A stretch of DNA of 7,506 bases from an uncultured Clostridia bacterium (GCA_910586575.1 CAJUJQ010000149.1:1-7506), one strand, 5' to 3'. Shown: positions 1 through 6,477, counted from the first letter of the stretch. Translations and numbers: made by a program. The notes: a model not told the origin generated them from the sequence alone.

Positions 1-34
1 GTGACTGGAGTTCAGACGTGTGCTCTTCCGATCT
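1..34. other. Illumina TruSeq adapter contamination at the contig end
   Basis: The first 34 bases (GTGACTGGAGTTCAGACGTG, then TGCTCTTCCGATCT) match, from memory, the standard Illumina TruSeq index/read-2 adapter over its whole length, ending in the diagnostic GCTCTTCCGATCT. Translated in frame 1 they give MTGVQTCALPIS, a peptide typical of untrimmed adapter in predicted proteomes. This is an assembly artefact and not part of the organism. It also means the true upstream sequence is unknown, so the first gene has no visible start. Confidence 0.98.
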
Positions 35-240
35 CAGTTGATATCAACACACTGAAAGATATCCGCAATGTGGCTGTCAACACCGACTTGCCGAAGGAGG
101 AACGGATGTTTGACTTCATTCGTCAGATTGGAAATCCTTACTGCTACCGGCACGGGAAATATGTAGTGAAAATCAGCTTTACTGACACGGATGTTACATT
201 GGAGCAGCGGATGCTTTCATATCTGCGGTCGAAATGCTGA
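35..240 (+). CDS. Small DUF6870-like accessory protein, 5'-truncated
   Basis: The C-terminal 68 or so residues of a small protein, beginning VDINTLKDIRNVAVNTDLP and ending in YLRSKC before a TGA. The core pattern, NTDLPKEERMFDFIRQIGNPYC followed by GKYVVKISF and T-x-E-Q-R-x-x-x-YL, resembles from memory the DUF6870 family of short proteins found on Clostridia conjugative elements. No biochemical function is known to me for that family. The 5' end is lost: the open frame continues upstream only through sequencing adapter, and the serine codon at 34-36 straddles the joint. The missing part is probably short. It lies 45 bp before the first recombinase on the same strand, so the two may share a transcript. 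The residues seen show no membrane segment or catalytic motif. Confidence 0.65.
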
Positions 241-271
241 AAGGATACGCGCTCCGTCCGAAAGCCTTACA

Positions 272-277
272 AAGGAG
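272..277 (+). promoter_or_regulatory. Ribosome binding site of the first recombinase
   Basis: AAGGAG lies 8 bases before the ATG at 286, an ideal Gram-positive Shine-Dalgarno spacing, and fixes the start of the first recombinase. The 45-bp gap 241-285 shows no convincing promoter or terminator, so transcription probably arrives from upstream. Confidence 0.8.
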
Positions 278-285
278 AGATTATC

Positions 286-1917
286 ATGACGGAAACGTCC
301 GCGCAGGTGTGGAATACCTGCGGTTATGTACGTTTGTCGCGTGAGGACGGCGACAAGGAAGAAAGCAACAGCGTTACAGGGCAAAAGGATTTGATCCGTG
401 ACTTTTTGTCGCACCATCCGGAGCTGCGGGAATGCGGTATGAAGGTGGACGACGGCTTCACCGGTTCCAACTTTGACCGGCCGGCGTTTCGCAAAATGAT
501 GGAGGAGGTTAAAGCTGGCAGAATCAACTGCATTGTGGTCAAAGACTTGTCCCGTTTTGGCAGAGAATATTTGGACGCGGGGGAGTACATCGAGCGGATT
601 TTTCCCTTTCTCGGTGTCCGTTTTATTGCAATCAATGACCATTATGACAGCCTGAACCGCCATGCTGAATCCGACGAACTGATTGTCCCATTCAAGAATT
701 TGATCAATGAAGCCTATTGCCGGGATACTTCTATCAAGATTCGGAGCCAGCTTGAAATCAAACGCAGACGCGGGGATTTCATCGGTTCTTTTGCCGTTTT
801 TGGGTATAAAAAAGACCCGGATGACCATCATAAGCTAATCATAGACGATTACGCAGCCGATGTTGTGCGGGATATTTTCCGATGGAAGCTGGAAGGGATT
901 AGCGCTATGGATATCGCTAACCGGCTAACTTTGACCGGCATCCCGACGCCGATGGACTATAAAAAAAGAAATGGGATGCGCTATTCTACGCCTTTCCGTT
1001 TCAAGGAAAGCTCTGAGTGGGGTGCCGGAATGGTATTGCGGATTCTAAAAAACCCGGTTTATATCGGCGTTTTGGAGCAGGGGCGCGTGACAACGCCCAA
1101 TTATAAGGTCAAGCGGCTGGTCAACAAACCGCGTGAAGAATGGGCAGTCGTCAAGGGCTGCCACGAGCCGATTATTGACCGTTTTGATTATGAAATGATT
1201 CAAAGGGTGCTTGCAATGGATACACGCACCAGTGCCGGCGGGAAAGCTGTTGACCTGTTCTCGGGTATGGTTTACTGTGGTGAATGCGGCGGCGCAATGA
1301 TCCGAAGGAGTGTAAATACCGCAAAGAAAAAATACATTTATTATACTTGTGCCACACATAAAAACAAAAAAACATGCTATGCGCACTGTATGCGGGATAT
1401 CACATTAACGGAATTGGTTTTGGAAGCGCTCAGAAAGCAAATCCAGGCTGTGATTGATCTTTCCGATTTGTTGCAGCTTGCGAATACAGCCGAATTGCAA
1501 AGAACCGGCACACAAAAATTAAAAAGGCGTCTGGCACAGAAGCAGGAGGAAATGGATCGCTATCAGACCCTTTTACGTTCCCTATACGAAAACCTCACGG
1601 ACGGCATACTCGAACCGGACGAATATCAAGACCTGAAAAAGAGTTATTCGGAACGCTGCGCCGAGGCCAGGAAACAGGCGGAAGCACTTCAGAAAGAAAT
1701 GGAGCAGGAGAAGCGGAATTTTGCGAAGGAGCGCAGTTGGATGGAGCAGTTTCGCAAGCAAAAGAATATTGAAGCGCTTGACCGTTCAGCTGCCGTGTTG
1801 CTGATTGAGCGGATTTTGGTTTACCGTAATCAGCGTGTGGAGATTGTTTGCCAGTGGCTGGATGAGTATCAAAAAGATCTGCCTTTACGGGCACGCGCAA
1901 GGCAGGGGGTGGATTGA
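286..1917 (+). CDS. Large serine recombinase 1 of 3 (site-specific integrase/excisionase)
   Basis: A 543-residue large serine recombinase, which would cut and rejoin att sites through a 5'-phosphoserine intermediate to integrate or excise its element. The N-terminal resolvase domain spans about residues 12-155: the Y-x-R-x-S signature GYVRLSRED has Arg16 and the presumed nucleophile Ser18, Gln33 follows, then DDGFTG, and VKDLSRFGRE supplies Arg90 and Arg93. The 'recombinase' DNA-binding domain follows from about 165 to 290 (GSFAVFGYKKD, GIPTPMDY, ILKNPVYIG). A zinc-ribbon has Cys331/Cys334 (YCGECGG) and Cys355/Cys364. A charged helical stretch at about 400-490 fits the coiled coil that large serine integrases use for synapsis control. 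All catalytic residues appear present and length is normal. The stop is followed after one base by the next recombinase start, indicating one operon. Which of the three enzymes performs strand exchange cannot be told from sequence alone. Confidence 0.95.
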   Translation: MTETSAQVWNTCGYVRLSREDGDKEESNSVTGQKDLIRDFLSHHPELRECGMKVDDGFTGSNFDRPAFRKMMEEVKAGRINCIVVKDLSRFGREYLDAGEYIERIFPFLGVRFIAINDHYDSLNRHAESDELIVPFKNLINEAYCRDTSIKIRSQLEIKRRRGDFIGSFAVFGYKKDPDDHHKLIIDDYAADVVRDIFRWKLEGISAMDIANRLTLTGIPTPMDYKKRNGMRYSTPFRFKESSEWGAGMVLRILKNPVYIGVLEQGRVTTPNYKVKRLVNKPREEWAVVKGCHEPIIDRFDYEMIQRVLAMDTRTSAGGKAVDLFSGMVYCGECGGAMIRRSVNTAKKKYIYYTCATHKNKKTCYAHCMRDITLTELVLEALRKQIQAVIDLSDLLQLANTAELQRTGTQKLKRRLAQKQEEMDRYQTLLRSLYENLTDGILEPDEYQDLKKSYSERCAEARKQAEALQKEMEQEKRNFAKERSWMEQFRKQKNIEALDRSAAVLLIERILVYRNQRVEIVCQWLDEYQKDLPLRARARQGVD

Positions 1918-1918
1918 G

Positions 1919-3616
1919 ATGGCACGGACAAAGCGCAAGGTCAACCCGCTTAATCCGGCGCCCGCCCCGGTGGTATCGACTCGGCGAGTTTACCGAACCG
2001 GGGGATATGCCCGGCTTTCATTGGAGGACAGCGGCAGGCCCGGCGCTGATGCAATCGAAATCCAGCGGAATTTGATTGAAAACTATATCACAAATCAGCC
2101 GGATTTACAGCTTTATCGCCTTTATTGCGACAACGGGCAGACCGGGACAGACTTTGACCGTCCAGCATTTGAACAAATGATGAATGATGTACAAGCCGGA
2201 AAAATTGACTGCATTGTCGTTAAGGATTTATCCCGTTTTGGCCGTAATTATTTGGAAACCGGGAATTACCTGGAACGAATTTTCCCTTTATTGGATGTAC
2301 GATTTATTGCGATAAACGACTATTTTGATTCCTTGACTGCCGAACGATTCAGCGATGGGTATATAATCCCGCTGAAAAATATGATTAACGCGGCTTACAG
2401 CAAAGATATTTCCAGGAAAGTCAGCAGTGCGTTTTCGATGAAGCGGCAGAACGGTGAGTTTATCGGTTCCTGGGCACCGTATGGTTATCAGAAGTGCGCG
2501 GACGATCATCATCGGTTGGAACCAAATACGGAAACGGCCCCAGTAGTATGTGATATTTTTCGGTGGCGGGCAGAAGGAGAATCCTATATGCAAATTACGC
2601 GAAGGCTGAACGGCGCGGGAATCCCATCTCCATACAGGTATCTTTATTTGAAGGGGGAACGCAGGGATCAGCGCTGTAAAAACGCGGTCTGGACGCAAAC
2701 GGCAGTCAAAAGGCTGTTGCTGAACGAGGTGTATTTAGGCCACTTGGTACAGGGGCGTAATCGTTCCAGCCTCTGTGAAGGGAAAACGAAAAAAGAGGTT
2801 CCCAAGGAGGAATGGATAATTGTCCGAAACACACACGATCCGCTGATTGATGAAGAAATTTTCTTTACTGTGCAGGAAATGGCAGAGAAAACAAAACAGG
2901 CGCAACATGACAGGCTGGGAAAATATGATGATTTAGAGAAGTCCCCGAATATTTTTCAGGGGTTAATCTACTGCGCGGACTGCAAGCATTCGATGGAACG
3001 GCATAGGTCGATAAGGGGCGGCGGGGAATATCAGCGGTATAGCTATATGTGTCCAACCCATGCGGTTTATGCGGCAGCTTGTCCGAATAAATATGTTCAA
3101 GAGACGCAGCTAAAAGAAATTTTGTGGGATACCCTTCAACGTGAGATTGCGTTAGCCGGAAACATTGAAAGATCAATGAAGGAGCGTGAAAAAACGGCTC
3201 AAGCTGCCAAGGAAGTAGCAAATCAGGAAATCAATCTGGCAAAACAGTCTCTCGACAGAGCAAAAATGATTTACGATAGCCTGTATCAGAATTACGCAGA
3301 CCGACGGATAACCGAACAGGAGTATACCGTAATGAAGAAAAAATACCGAAATAATATAGAGCAGATAAAGGGCAGACTTGCGGAGCTGGAAGCAAAAAAG
3401 CAATCTGAACCGAACCCGACAGCAAAAAAACCGTGGATTACAGCATGCGGGAAATTTCAGGCGGAAACGGGATTAACAGAAGAGATGATACACACTCTGG
3501 TTGAGCGTGTTGAGATTGGCGCGGGGGATCGGGTAACAATTACTTTGCGGTATCAGGACGAGCGCAGCGCGTTGATTAGCCGTTTGAAAGCAAAAGGGTC
3601 AGTGGTTTCCATATGA
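1919..3616 (+). CDS. Large serine recombinase 2 of 3 (site-specific integrase/excisionase)
   Basis: A 565-residue large serine recombinase. ATG 1919 is preferred over the upstream in-frame ATG at 1805, because it has a good Shine-Dalgarno (AGGGGG about 10 bases upstream) and avoids a 113-base overlap with the previous gene. The protein opens with an unusual tail of about 22 residues rich in Lys, Arg, Pro and Ala (MARTKRKVNPLNPAPAPVV) absent from its two neighbours. The resolvase domain follows: GGYARLSLED with Arg32 and nucleophile Ser34, Gln49, DNGQTG, and VKDLSRFGRN with Arg106/Arg109. The recombinase domain is at about 190-315 (GSWAPYGYQK, GIPSPYRY, LLLNEVYLG). The zinc-ribbon uses Cys352/Cys355 and Cys378/Cys388. 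A coiled coil runs from about 420 to 495, followed by a C-terminal strand region. It overlaps the third recombinase by 4 bp (ATGA), which implies translational coupling. Catalytic residues look complete. Confidence 0.95.
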   Translation: MARTKRKVNPLNPAPAPVVSTRRVYRTGGYARLSLEDSGRPGADAIEIQRNLIENYITNQPDLQLYRLYCDNGQTGTDFDRPAFEQMMNDVQAGKIDCIVVKDLSRFGRNYLETGNYLERIFPLLDVRFIAINDYFDSLTAERFSDGYIIPLKNMINAAYSKDISRKVSSAFSMKRQNGEFIGSWAPYGYQKCADDHHRLEPNTETAPVVCDIFRWRAEGESYMQITRRLNGAGIPSPYRYLYLKGERRDQRCKNAVWTQTAVKRLLLNEVYLGHLVQGRNRSSLCEGKTKKEVPKEEWIIVRNTHDPLIDEEIFFTVQEMAEKTKQAQHDRLGKYDDLEKSPNIFQGLIYCADCKHSMERHRSIRGGGEYQRYSYMCPTHAVYAAACPNKYVQETQLKEILWDTLQREIALAGNIERSMKEREKTAQAAKEVANQEINLAKQSLDRAKMIYDSLYQNYADRRITEQEYTVMKKKYRNNIEQIKGRLAELEAKKQSEPNPTAKKPWITACGKFQAETGLTEEMIHTLVERVEIGAGDRVTITLRYQDERSALISRLKAKGSVVSI

Positions 3617-5193
3617 GCATCTTTACGGTTGCAAAATATCTGCGGATTTCTTCGGAAGATAATGATTTGAAGGAAGCCGGGAAACGGGAATCCAACAGCA
3701 TTGCCAATCAACGTGATTTACTGGATTCTTTTATTGCCGGAACTCCCGATTTTTCCGGTGCGGCGGTGGTTGAGTTCTGTGACGACGGGTGGAGCGGCAA
3801 GGACTTTGAACGCCCGGCCTTTCAAAAAATGCTCACCGGGGCAAGGCAGGGGGAAATTCAATGCATTGTTGTCAAGGATATGTCCCGTTTTGGGCGCGAT
3901 TATCTGGTCGTCGGGAACTATATTTCAAAGGTATTCCCCTTTTTAGGGGTGCGATTCATCGCGGTGAATGACGGCGTAGACAGCATCAGGCCGAACGATA
4001 CGGACAGCCTTGACACCTCGTTTAAGGCATTGATTTATGACCTGTACAGCCGCGACCTGTCCCGGAAGGTGCGCAGCGCTAAAAACTTTCGCGCGCAGAA
4101 AGGGGATTTTCTTGCACCCTTTGCACCTTTTGGGTATGTGAAAAATCCGGAAAACCGCAAGCAGCTTGTGGCCGACCCAGCGGCGGCGGGAATTGTGCGC
4201 CAAATTTTTCAAATGGCGGCCGATGGGATGAAAACGGTACAGATTGCAAAGGCGTTAAACCGCGAGGGAATCCCTACGCCGATGGTTTACAAAAGGATGG
4301 CAGGGTGCAGCCGCAGCGTATGGCCGTGCGTCCGGGAGGACAATTTTTGGACGCACCGAAAGGTTTCCCTCATTTTGCGTGACGAGCGCTATCTTGGAAA
4401 GAGCATTTACGGGAAGCATGTGCGTGATATTGTCGGCAATCAGCATCTTGTAAAATGCAGAAGGGATGATTGGATGACCGTAGAGGGCACCCATGAAGGG
4501 ATTGTGGCGCAGGAGGAATTTGACCGCGCGCAGGACGCTATGCGGAAGTTTTCAGAACGCGGCTGCTATGCGGCAGGGAACAATCCTTTGTGCGGGAAAG
4601 TCCGCTGTGGCATCTGCGGCTATGCAATGAATCGTTCGGACGGAAAAAATGCGTGTTACGGTTGCAGAACTTCGCTTGTGACGGAGCGCTATCTCTGCCC
4701 GGATGAAAAGATTTCCGAGCGGGAGCTTTTAGAATTCGTCTTGGAAGGGCTTTGCGTTCGTGCGGCGGCTGCGGAAGAGCTGTCCGACGTCTGGGCGGAG
4801 CAGCAGCGGCAGGCACGTAAAGACAGGGACATTCAGGAAAAAAGGCTTTTGTCCTTGAGAGAAGCGCTTGTACGGCAAGCCAATCAGACGAGAGGGATTT
4901 ATGAATCCTTTGTACTGGGTGAGATTGATAGAGAGAAATATCTTTCTGCGAAAGCGGCTGCGTCGAAACAGAAGGAAGGGATCATTCGACAGATTGCGGA
5001 AATGGAAGCAGCCTTGGAACAGAACAATTCAGACATCGAATCCGAAGATAAAGTTGCTTTCGGGTTCCGGGAATATGAGCGTATTAGACGGATTACACAG
5101 GAGATTGCAACAGCTGTTCTGAAAGAAGTCCGGGTTTATCCAGGGAACCGGCTGGAGATGATTTGGAATTACCGGCGTGATTTTTCAGAGTGA
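3613..5193 (+). CDS. Large serine recombinase 3 of 3 (site-specific integrase/excisionase)
   Basis: A 526-residue large serine recombinase, the last gene of the block. It starts at the ATG of an ATGA overlap with the previous stop, so translation is probably coupled. The resolvase domain has KYLRISSED with Arg11 and nucleophile Ser13, Gln33, DDGWSG, and VKDMSRFGRD with Arg92/Arg95. The DNA-binding recombinase domain follows at about 165-290 (APFAPFGYVKN, GIPTPMVY, ILRDERYLG). The zinc-ribbon carries Cys332/Cys335, then Cys348, Cys351 and Cys362; one of the first two of these last three is presumably the third ligand. A coiled coil is predicted by eye at about 395-475. The protein is shorter than the second enzyme mainly at its N-terminus. 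The lack of any gene between its stop and the chromosomal terminator suggests that the attachment site lies directly downstream, as is usual for this enzyme class. Confidence 0.95.
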   Translation: MSIFTVAKYLRISSEDNDLKEAGKRESNSIANQRDLLDSFIAGTPDFSGAAVVEFCDDGWSGKDFERPAFQKMLTGARQGEIQCIVVKDMSRFGRDYLVVGNYISKVFPFLGVRFIAVNDGVDSIRPNDTDSLDTSFKALIYDLYSRDLSRKVRSAKNFRAQKGDFLAPFAPFGYVKNPENRKQLVADPAAAGIVRQIFQMAADGMKTVQIAKALNREGIPTPMVYKRMAGCSRSVWPCVREDNFWTHRKVSLILRDERYLGKSIYGKHVRDIVGNQHLVKCRRDDWMTVEGTHEGIVAQEEFDRAQDAMRKFSERGCYAAGNNPLCGKVRCGICGYAMNRSDGKNACYGCRTSLVTERYLCPDEKISERELLEFVLEGLCVRAAAAEELSDVWAEQQRQARKDRDIQEKRLLSLREALVRQANQTRGIYESFVLGEIDREKYLSAKAAASKQKEGIIRQIAEMEAALEQNNSDIESEDKVAFGFREYERIRRITQEIATAVLKEVRVYPGNRLEMIWNYRRDFSE

Positions 5194-5209
5194 ATATGTG
5201 CTGAAAAAT
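5180..5209. repeat. Perfect 9-bp inverted repeat across the end of recombinase 3
   Basis: ATTTTTCAG (5180-5188) and CTGAAAAAT (5201-5209) are perfect reverse complements separated by 12 bases that include the stop codon of the third recombinase. The stem is AT-rich and has no following T-run, so it is a poor intrinsic terminator. It could be a weak 3' mRNA structure or part of a recombinase-binding att arm. The repeat is visible; its role is a guess. Confidence 0.5.
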
Positions 5210-5381
5210 GACAATTAGCGAATAAATACCCTGATTCAAGCAACATATGGTTCGTTCGATCCTATTCGCAGAAAATATACATTTTATTTTTGTCCCTCTT
5301 TTAACAGGAGCTTACATTGATGATACCGGGCAAACCCTCCTTGGGAAGATTAACGACTATACCCAATGACTTCAGGACAGC
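5194..5381. other. Gene-free junction region expected to hold the element's attachment site
   Basis: This 188-bp stretch between the last recombinase and the terminator of the opposite-facing DUF362 gene holds no convincing gene. It is AT-rich in its first half (5194-5305) and more balanced afterwards, which may mark the element/chromosome change. Because serine-recombinase elements usually have an attachment site beside the recombinase genes, and the DUF362 gene with its terminator is intact, the crossover point should be here. The exact core cannot be read without the other end of the element or an empty site. Confidence 0.5.
5218..5269. repeat. 7-bp inverted repeat in the junction region
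   Basis: GCGAATA (5218-5224) and TATTCGC (5263-5269) are reverse complements spaced 38 bp apart. The overall span (52 bp) is similar to the imperfect dyads recognised by dimers of large serine recombinases, so it is a candidate att half-site pair. A 7-bp match over this distance can arise by chance, so support is weak. Confidence 0.3.
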
Positions 5382-5408
5382 AAAAAGCCCGCAGGTGTGC
5401 CTGCGGGC
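5382..5408 (-). terminator. Rho-independent terminator of the DUF362 gene
   Basis: GCCCGCAGG (5387-5395), loop TGTG, CCTGCGGGC (5400-5408) form a perfect 9-bp GC-rich stem. Read on the minus strand it is followed by five T (5386-5382), and it lies 13 bases past the DUF362 stop codon. On the plus strand the stem is followed by CG and then TTTT (5411-5414), so it may also stop read-through from the recombinase operon. Confidence 0.9.
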
Positions 5409-5421
5409 CGTTTTGTGGTAA

Positions 5422-6297
5422 TCAGTCAATCGAAACCAGTTCATATTCCCGGGAGCCAAGGCCGTGCTTGACTGCGGCTTCTACGGTATGGATGCCGTTG
5501 CGGCTTTCCATGCGCTTGATGAGCGCAGCTTTGCCAGGGTCAGGGGAGTTATAGACCGCGTCCACGCTTGCCTGGTCGATCGCAACCGGGTCCAGGGAAG
5601 CGAAGATGCCGATATCCGCCATTTCAGGATCGTGCGGATGGGCGTCGCAGTCGCAGTCAACCGAAAGCCGGTTAGCAACGTTGATATAGACAAGGTTTTC
5701 CGCGCCGACATGGTCAACGACCGAGCGGTCGGCGTCCGCCATGGATTCCAGGAAGCCGTCATGGTCGGCGTTCATAATGTCGTCCATTCCGTTGCAGGGT
5801 TCGCCGCAAGTGTGAATGTGACCCTTGCCGCGCCCGGAAGCGATGCCGATGGACATATTTTTCAGCGCGCCGCCAAAGCCGCCCATGATATGCCCCTTGA
5901 AGTGGGAAAGAATCAGCACGGAGCCGTAGTTGTCCAGATGGGTGCCGACATAGTTTTCTTTCAGGTGGAAGCCGTCACGGACGGGAAGCGGCATATCACC
6001 GTCCTCATCGAGCAGGTCGCAGGGGGCGATTGCGGTGAAGCCGTGGTCACGGAAGGTCTGCCAGTGCGCCTCGGTGGTATTGCGGCGCCCTTCGTAAGCG
6101 GTATTGCATTCGACAATGGTGCCGTCGAGCTTCTTGACCAGTTTTTCAATCAGGGCGGGCTGCAAAAAGTTGTGGCCGCCGGGTTCGCCGGTCGAGATTT
6201 TGACTGCAACCTTGCCTTTCATAGTCACGCCAAGCGCGTCAAAGATACGGACAAGGCCGTCGGGGGAGATGTCCTTCGTAAAAAATACCTTTGCCAT
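5422..6297 (-). CDS. DUF362 family protein, short form without ferredoxin insert
   Basis: A complete 291-residue protein of the DUF362 family, which is often annotated as uncharacterized Fe-S centre protein. Family hallmarks are the central Gly-rich stretch GGFGGALKNMSIGIASGRGK (139-158) and the C-terminal VDCDCDAH (213-220) followed by DIGIFASLDPVAIDQAS (228-244). Longer members carry a ferredoxin-like 4Fe-4S segment between these two blocks. Here that segment is replaced by a short stretch with only Cys164 and Cys168 (HTCGEPC) and a helix-like DDFLESMADA-type sequence (172-190). Other cysteines are C64, C93, C215 and C217. There is no signal peptide or membrane segment, so it is probably cytoplasmic. 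Start choice rests on AAGGAGG (6302-6308, minus strand) only 4 bases before the ATG, a short but workable spacing, and on the typical MAKVFF opening. It is monocistronic between a MerR-type promoter and a terminator. The substrate is unknown. Confidence 0.9.
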   Translation of the reverse strand: MAKVFFTKDISPDGLVRIFDALGVTMKGKVAVKISTGEPGGHNFLQPALIEKLVKKLDGTIVECNTAYEGRRNTTEAHWQTFRDHGFTAIAPCDLLDEDGDMPLPVRDGFHLKENYVGTHLDNYGSVLILSHFKGHIMGGFGGALKNMSIGIASGRGKGHIHTCGEPCNGMDDIMNADHDGFLESMADADRSVVDHVGAENLVYINVANRLSVDCDCDAHPHDPEMADIGIFASLDPVAIDQASVDAVYNSPDPGKAALIKRMESRNGIHTVEAAVKHGLGSREYELVSID

Positions 6298-6327
6298 AAG
6301 TCCTCCTTATTGGGTTCCGGTTGTTTT

Positions 6328-6344
6328 GCGCAGAAAAAATGCGC
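6328..6344 (-). other. Small hairpin in the DUF362 leader
   Basis: GCGCA (6328-6332) and TGCGC (6340-6344) pair around a 7-base A-rich loop within the predicted 5' leader of the DUF362 transcript, upstream of its ribosome binding site. The stem is short. It may affect mRNA stability or have no function. Confidence 0.3.
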
Positions 6345-6357
6345 GGTTTATTTTTTT

Positions 6358-6388
6358 ATGATATCACATGGAGTGCACTCCATGTCAA
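6358..6388 (-). promoter_or_regulatory. MerR-type promoter/operator driving the DUF362 gene
   Basis: Read on the minus strand: -35 TTGACA (6388-6383, perfect consensus), a 19-bp spacer, then -10 TATCAT (6363-6358, five of six). The spacer is filled by a perfect 20-bp palindrome, ACATGGAGTGCACTCCATGT (6366-6385), whose outer end overlaps the -35. An over-long 19-bp spacer with a dyad centred between the two hexamers is the defining layout of promoters activated by MerR-family regulators, which twist the DNA to realign the hexamers. The GGAGT...ACTCC core resembles operators of the thiol/aldehyde-responsive MerR branch in Firmicutes (recalled, not checked). Transcription would begin near 6351, giving a leader of about 50 bases. 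No regulator gene is visible in the window. Confidence 0.85.
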
Positions 6389-6463
6389 TCCCCTTTTTCA
6401 AAAAAGATGGTTTACGGCTGGAAATTATTTGGATAGCATGCGGAAACCTGTCGATTTTGAGAA

Positions 6464-6477
6464 GCAGCGCTTGCTGC
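6464..6477. repeat. Short inverted repeat overlapping the LuxE-like promoter -35
   Basis: GCAGC (6464-6468) and GCTGC (6473-6477) flank a 4-base centre and overlap the predicted -35 hexamer of the LuxE-like gene. A regulator could bind here, but a 5-bp dyad is weak evidence. Confidence 0.3.

Larger units (their letters stand above)
35..5193 (+). mobile_element. Right-hand part of an integrative element carrying a triple serine-recombinase module
   Basis: Four same-strand genes (a DUF6870-like small protein and three large serine recombinases) form one tight block that ends just before two opposite-facing, chromosomal-looking genes. Large serine recombinases normally lie at one end of the integrative or transposable element they move, next to an attachment site. 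Small DUF6870-like proteins occur among accessory genes of Clostridia conjugative elements. The left part, where any relaxase, conjugation or cargo genes would be, is outside the window. The 3' limit given is the last recombinase stop; the real end should fall between 5194 and about 5381, because the downstream gene and its terminator are intact. The element type (ICE, mobilizable element, or a domesticated remnant) cannot be decided here. Confidence 0.7.

Noticed and set aside
37..48. Perfect 12-bp palindrome GTTGATATCAAC right after the adapter
   Set aside because: It encodes VDIN of the conserved small protein and is explained by coding sequence; no reason to call it a binding site.
217..831. 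A 204-codon open frame on the - strand
   Set aside because: It lies antisense to the catalytic domain of the first recombinase, whose conserved motifs account for the sequence, and it has no independent support.
1805..1918. Upstream ATG that would extend the second recombinase by 38 residues
   Set aside because: It would overlap the end of the first recombinase by 113 bases and adds residues unlike the family; ATG 1919 has its own Shine-Dalgarno and near-zero intergenic spacing.
5250..5264. GGTTCGTTCGATCC resembling a tRNA T-arm
   Set aside because: The stem does not pair properly and no acceptor, D or anticodon arms surround it. I see no tRNA, rRNA or CRISPR array in the window.
5320..5421. 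A 33-codon + strand open frame (MIPGKPSLGRL...) with AGGAG 9 bases upstream
   Set aside because: It reads straight through both arms of the strong terminator hairpin and matches nothing I recognise; most likely chance.
5301..5421. Minus-strand reading containing VVNLPKEGLPGIINVSSC before a TAA
   Set aside because: It looks protein-like but has no start codon, overlaps the terminator and is out of frame with the DUF362 gene. It might be a remnant of an interrupted gene near the att site, but there is no evidence beyond appearance.
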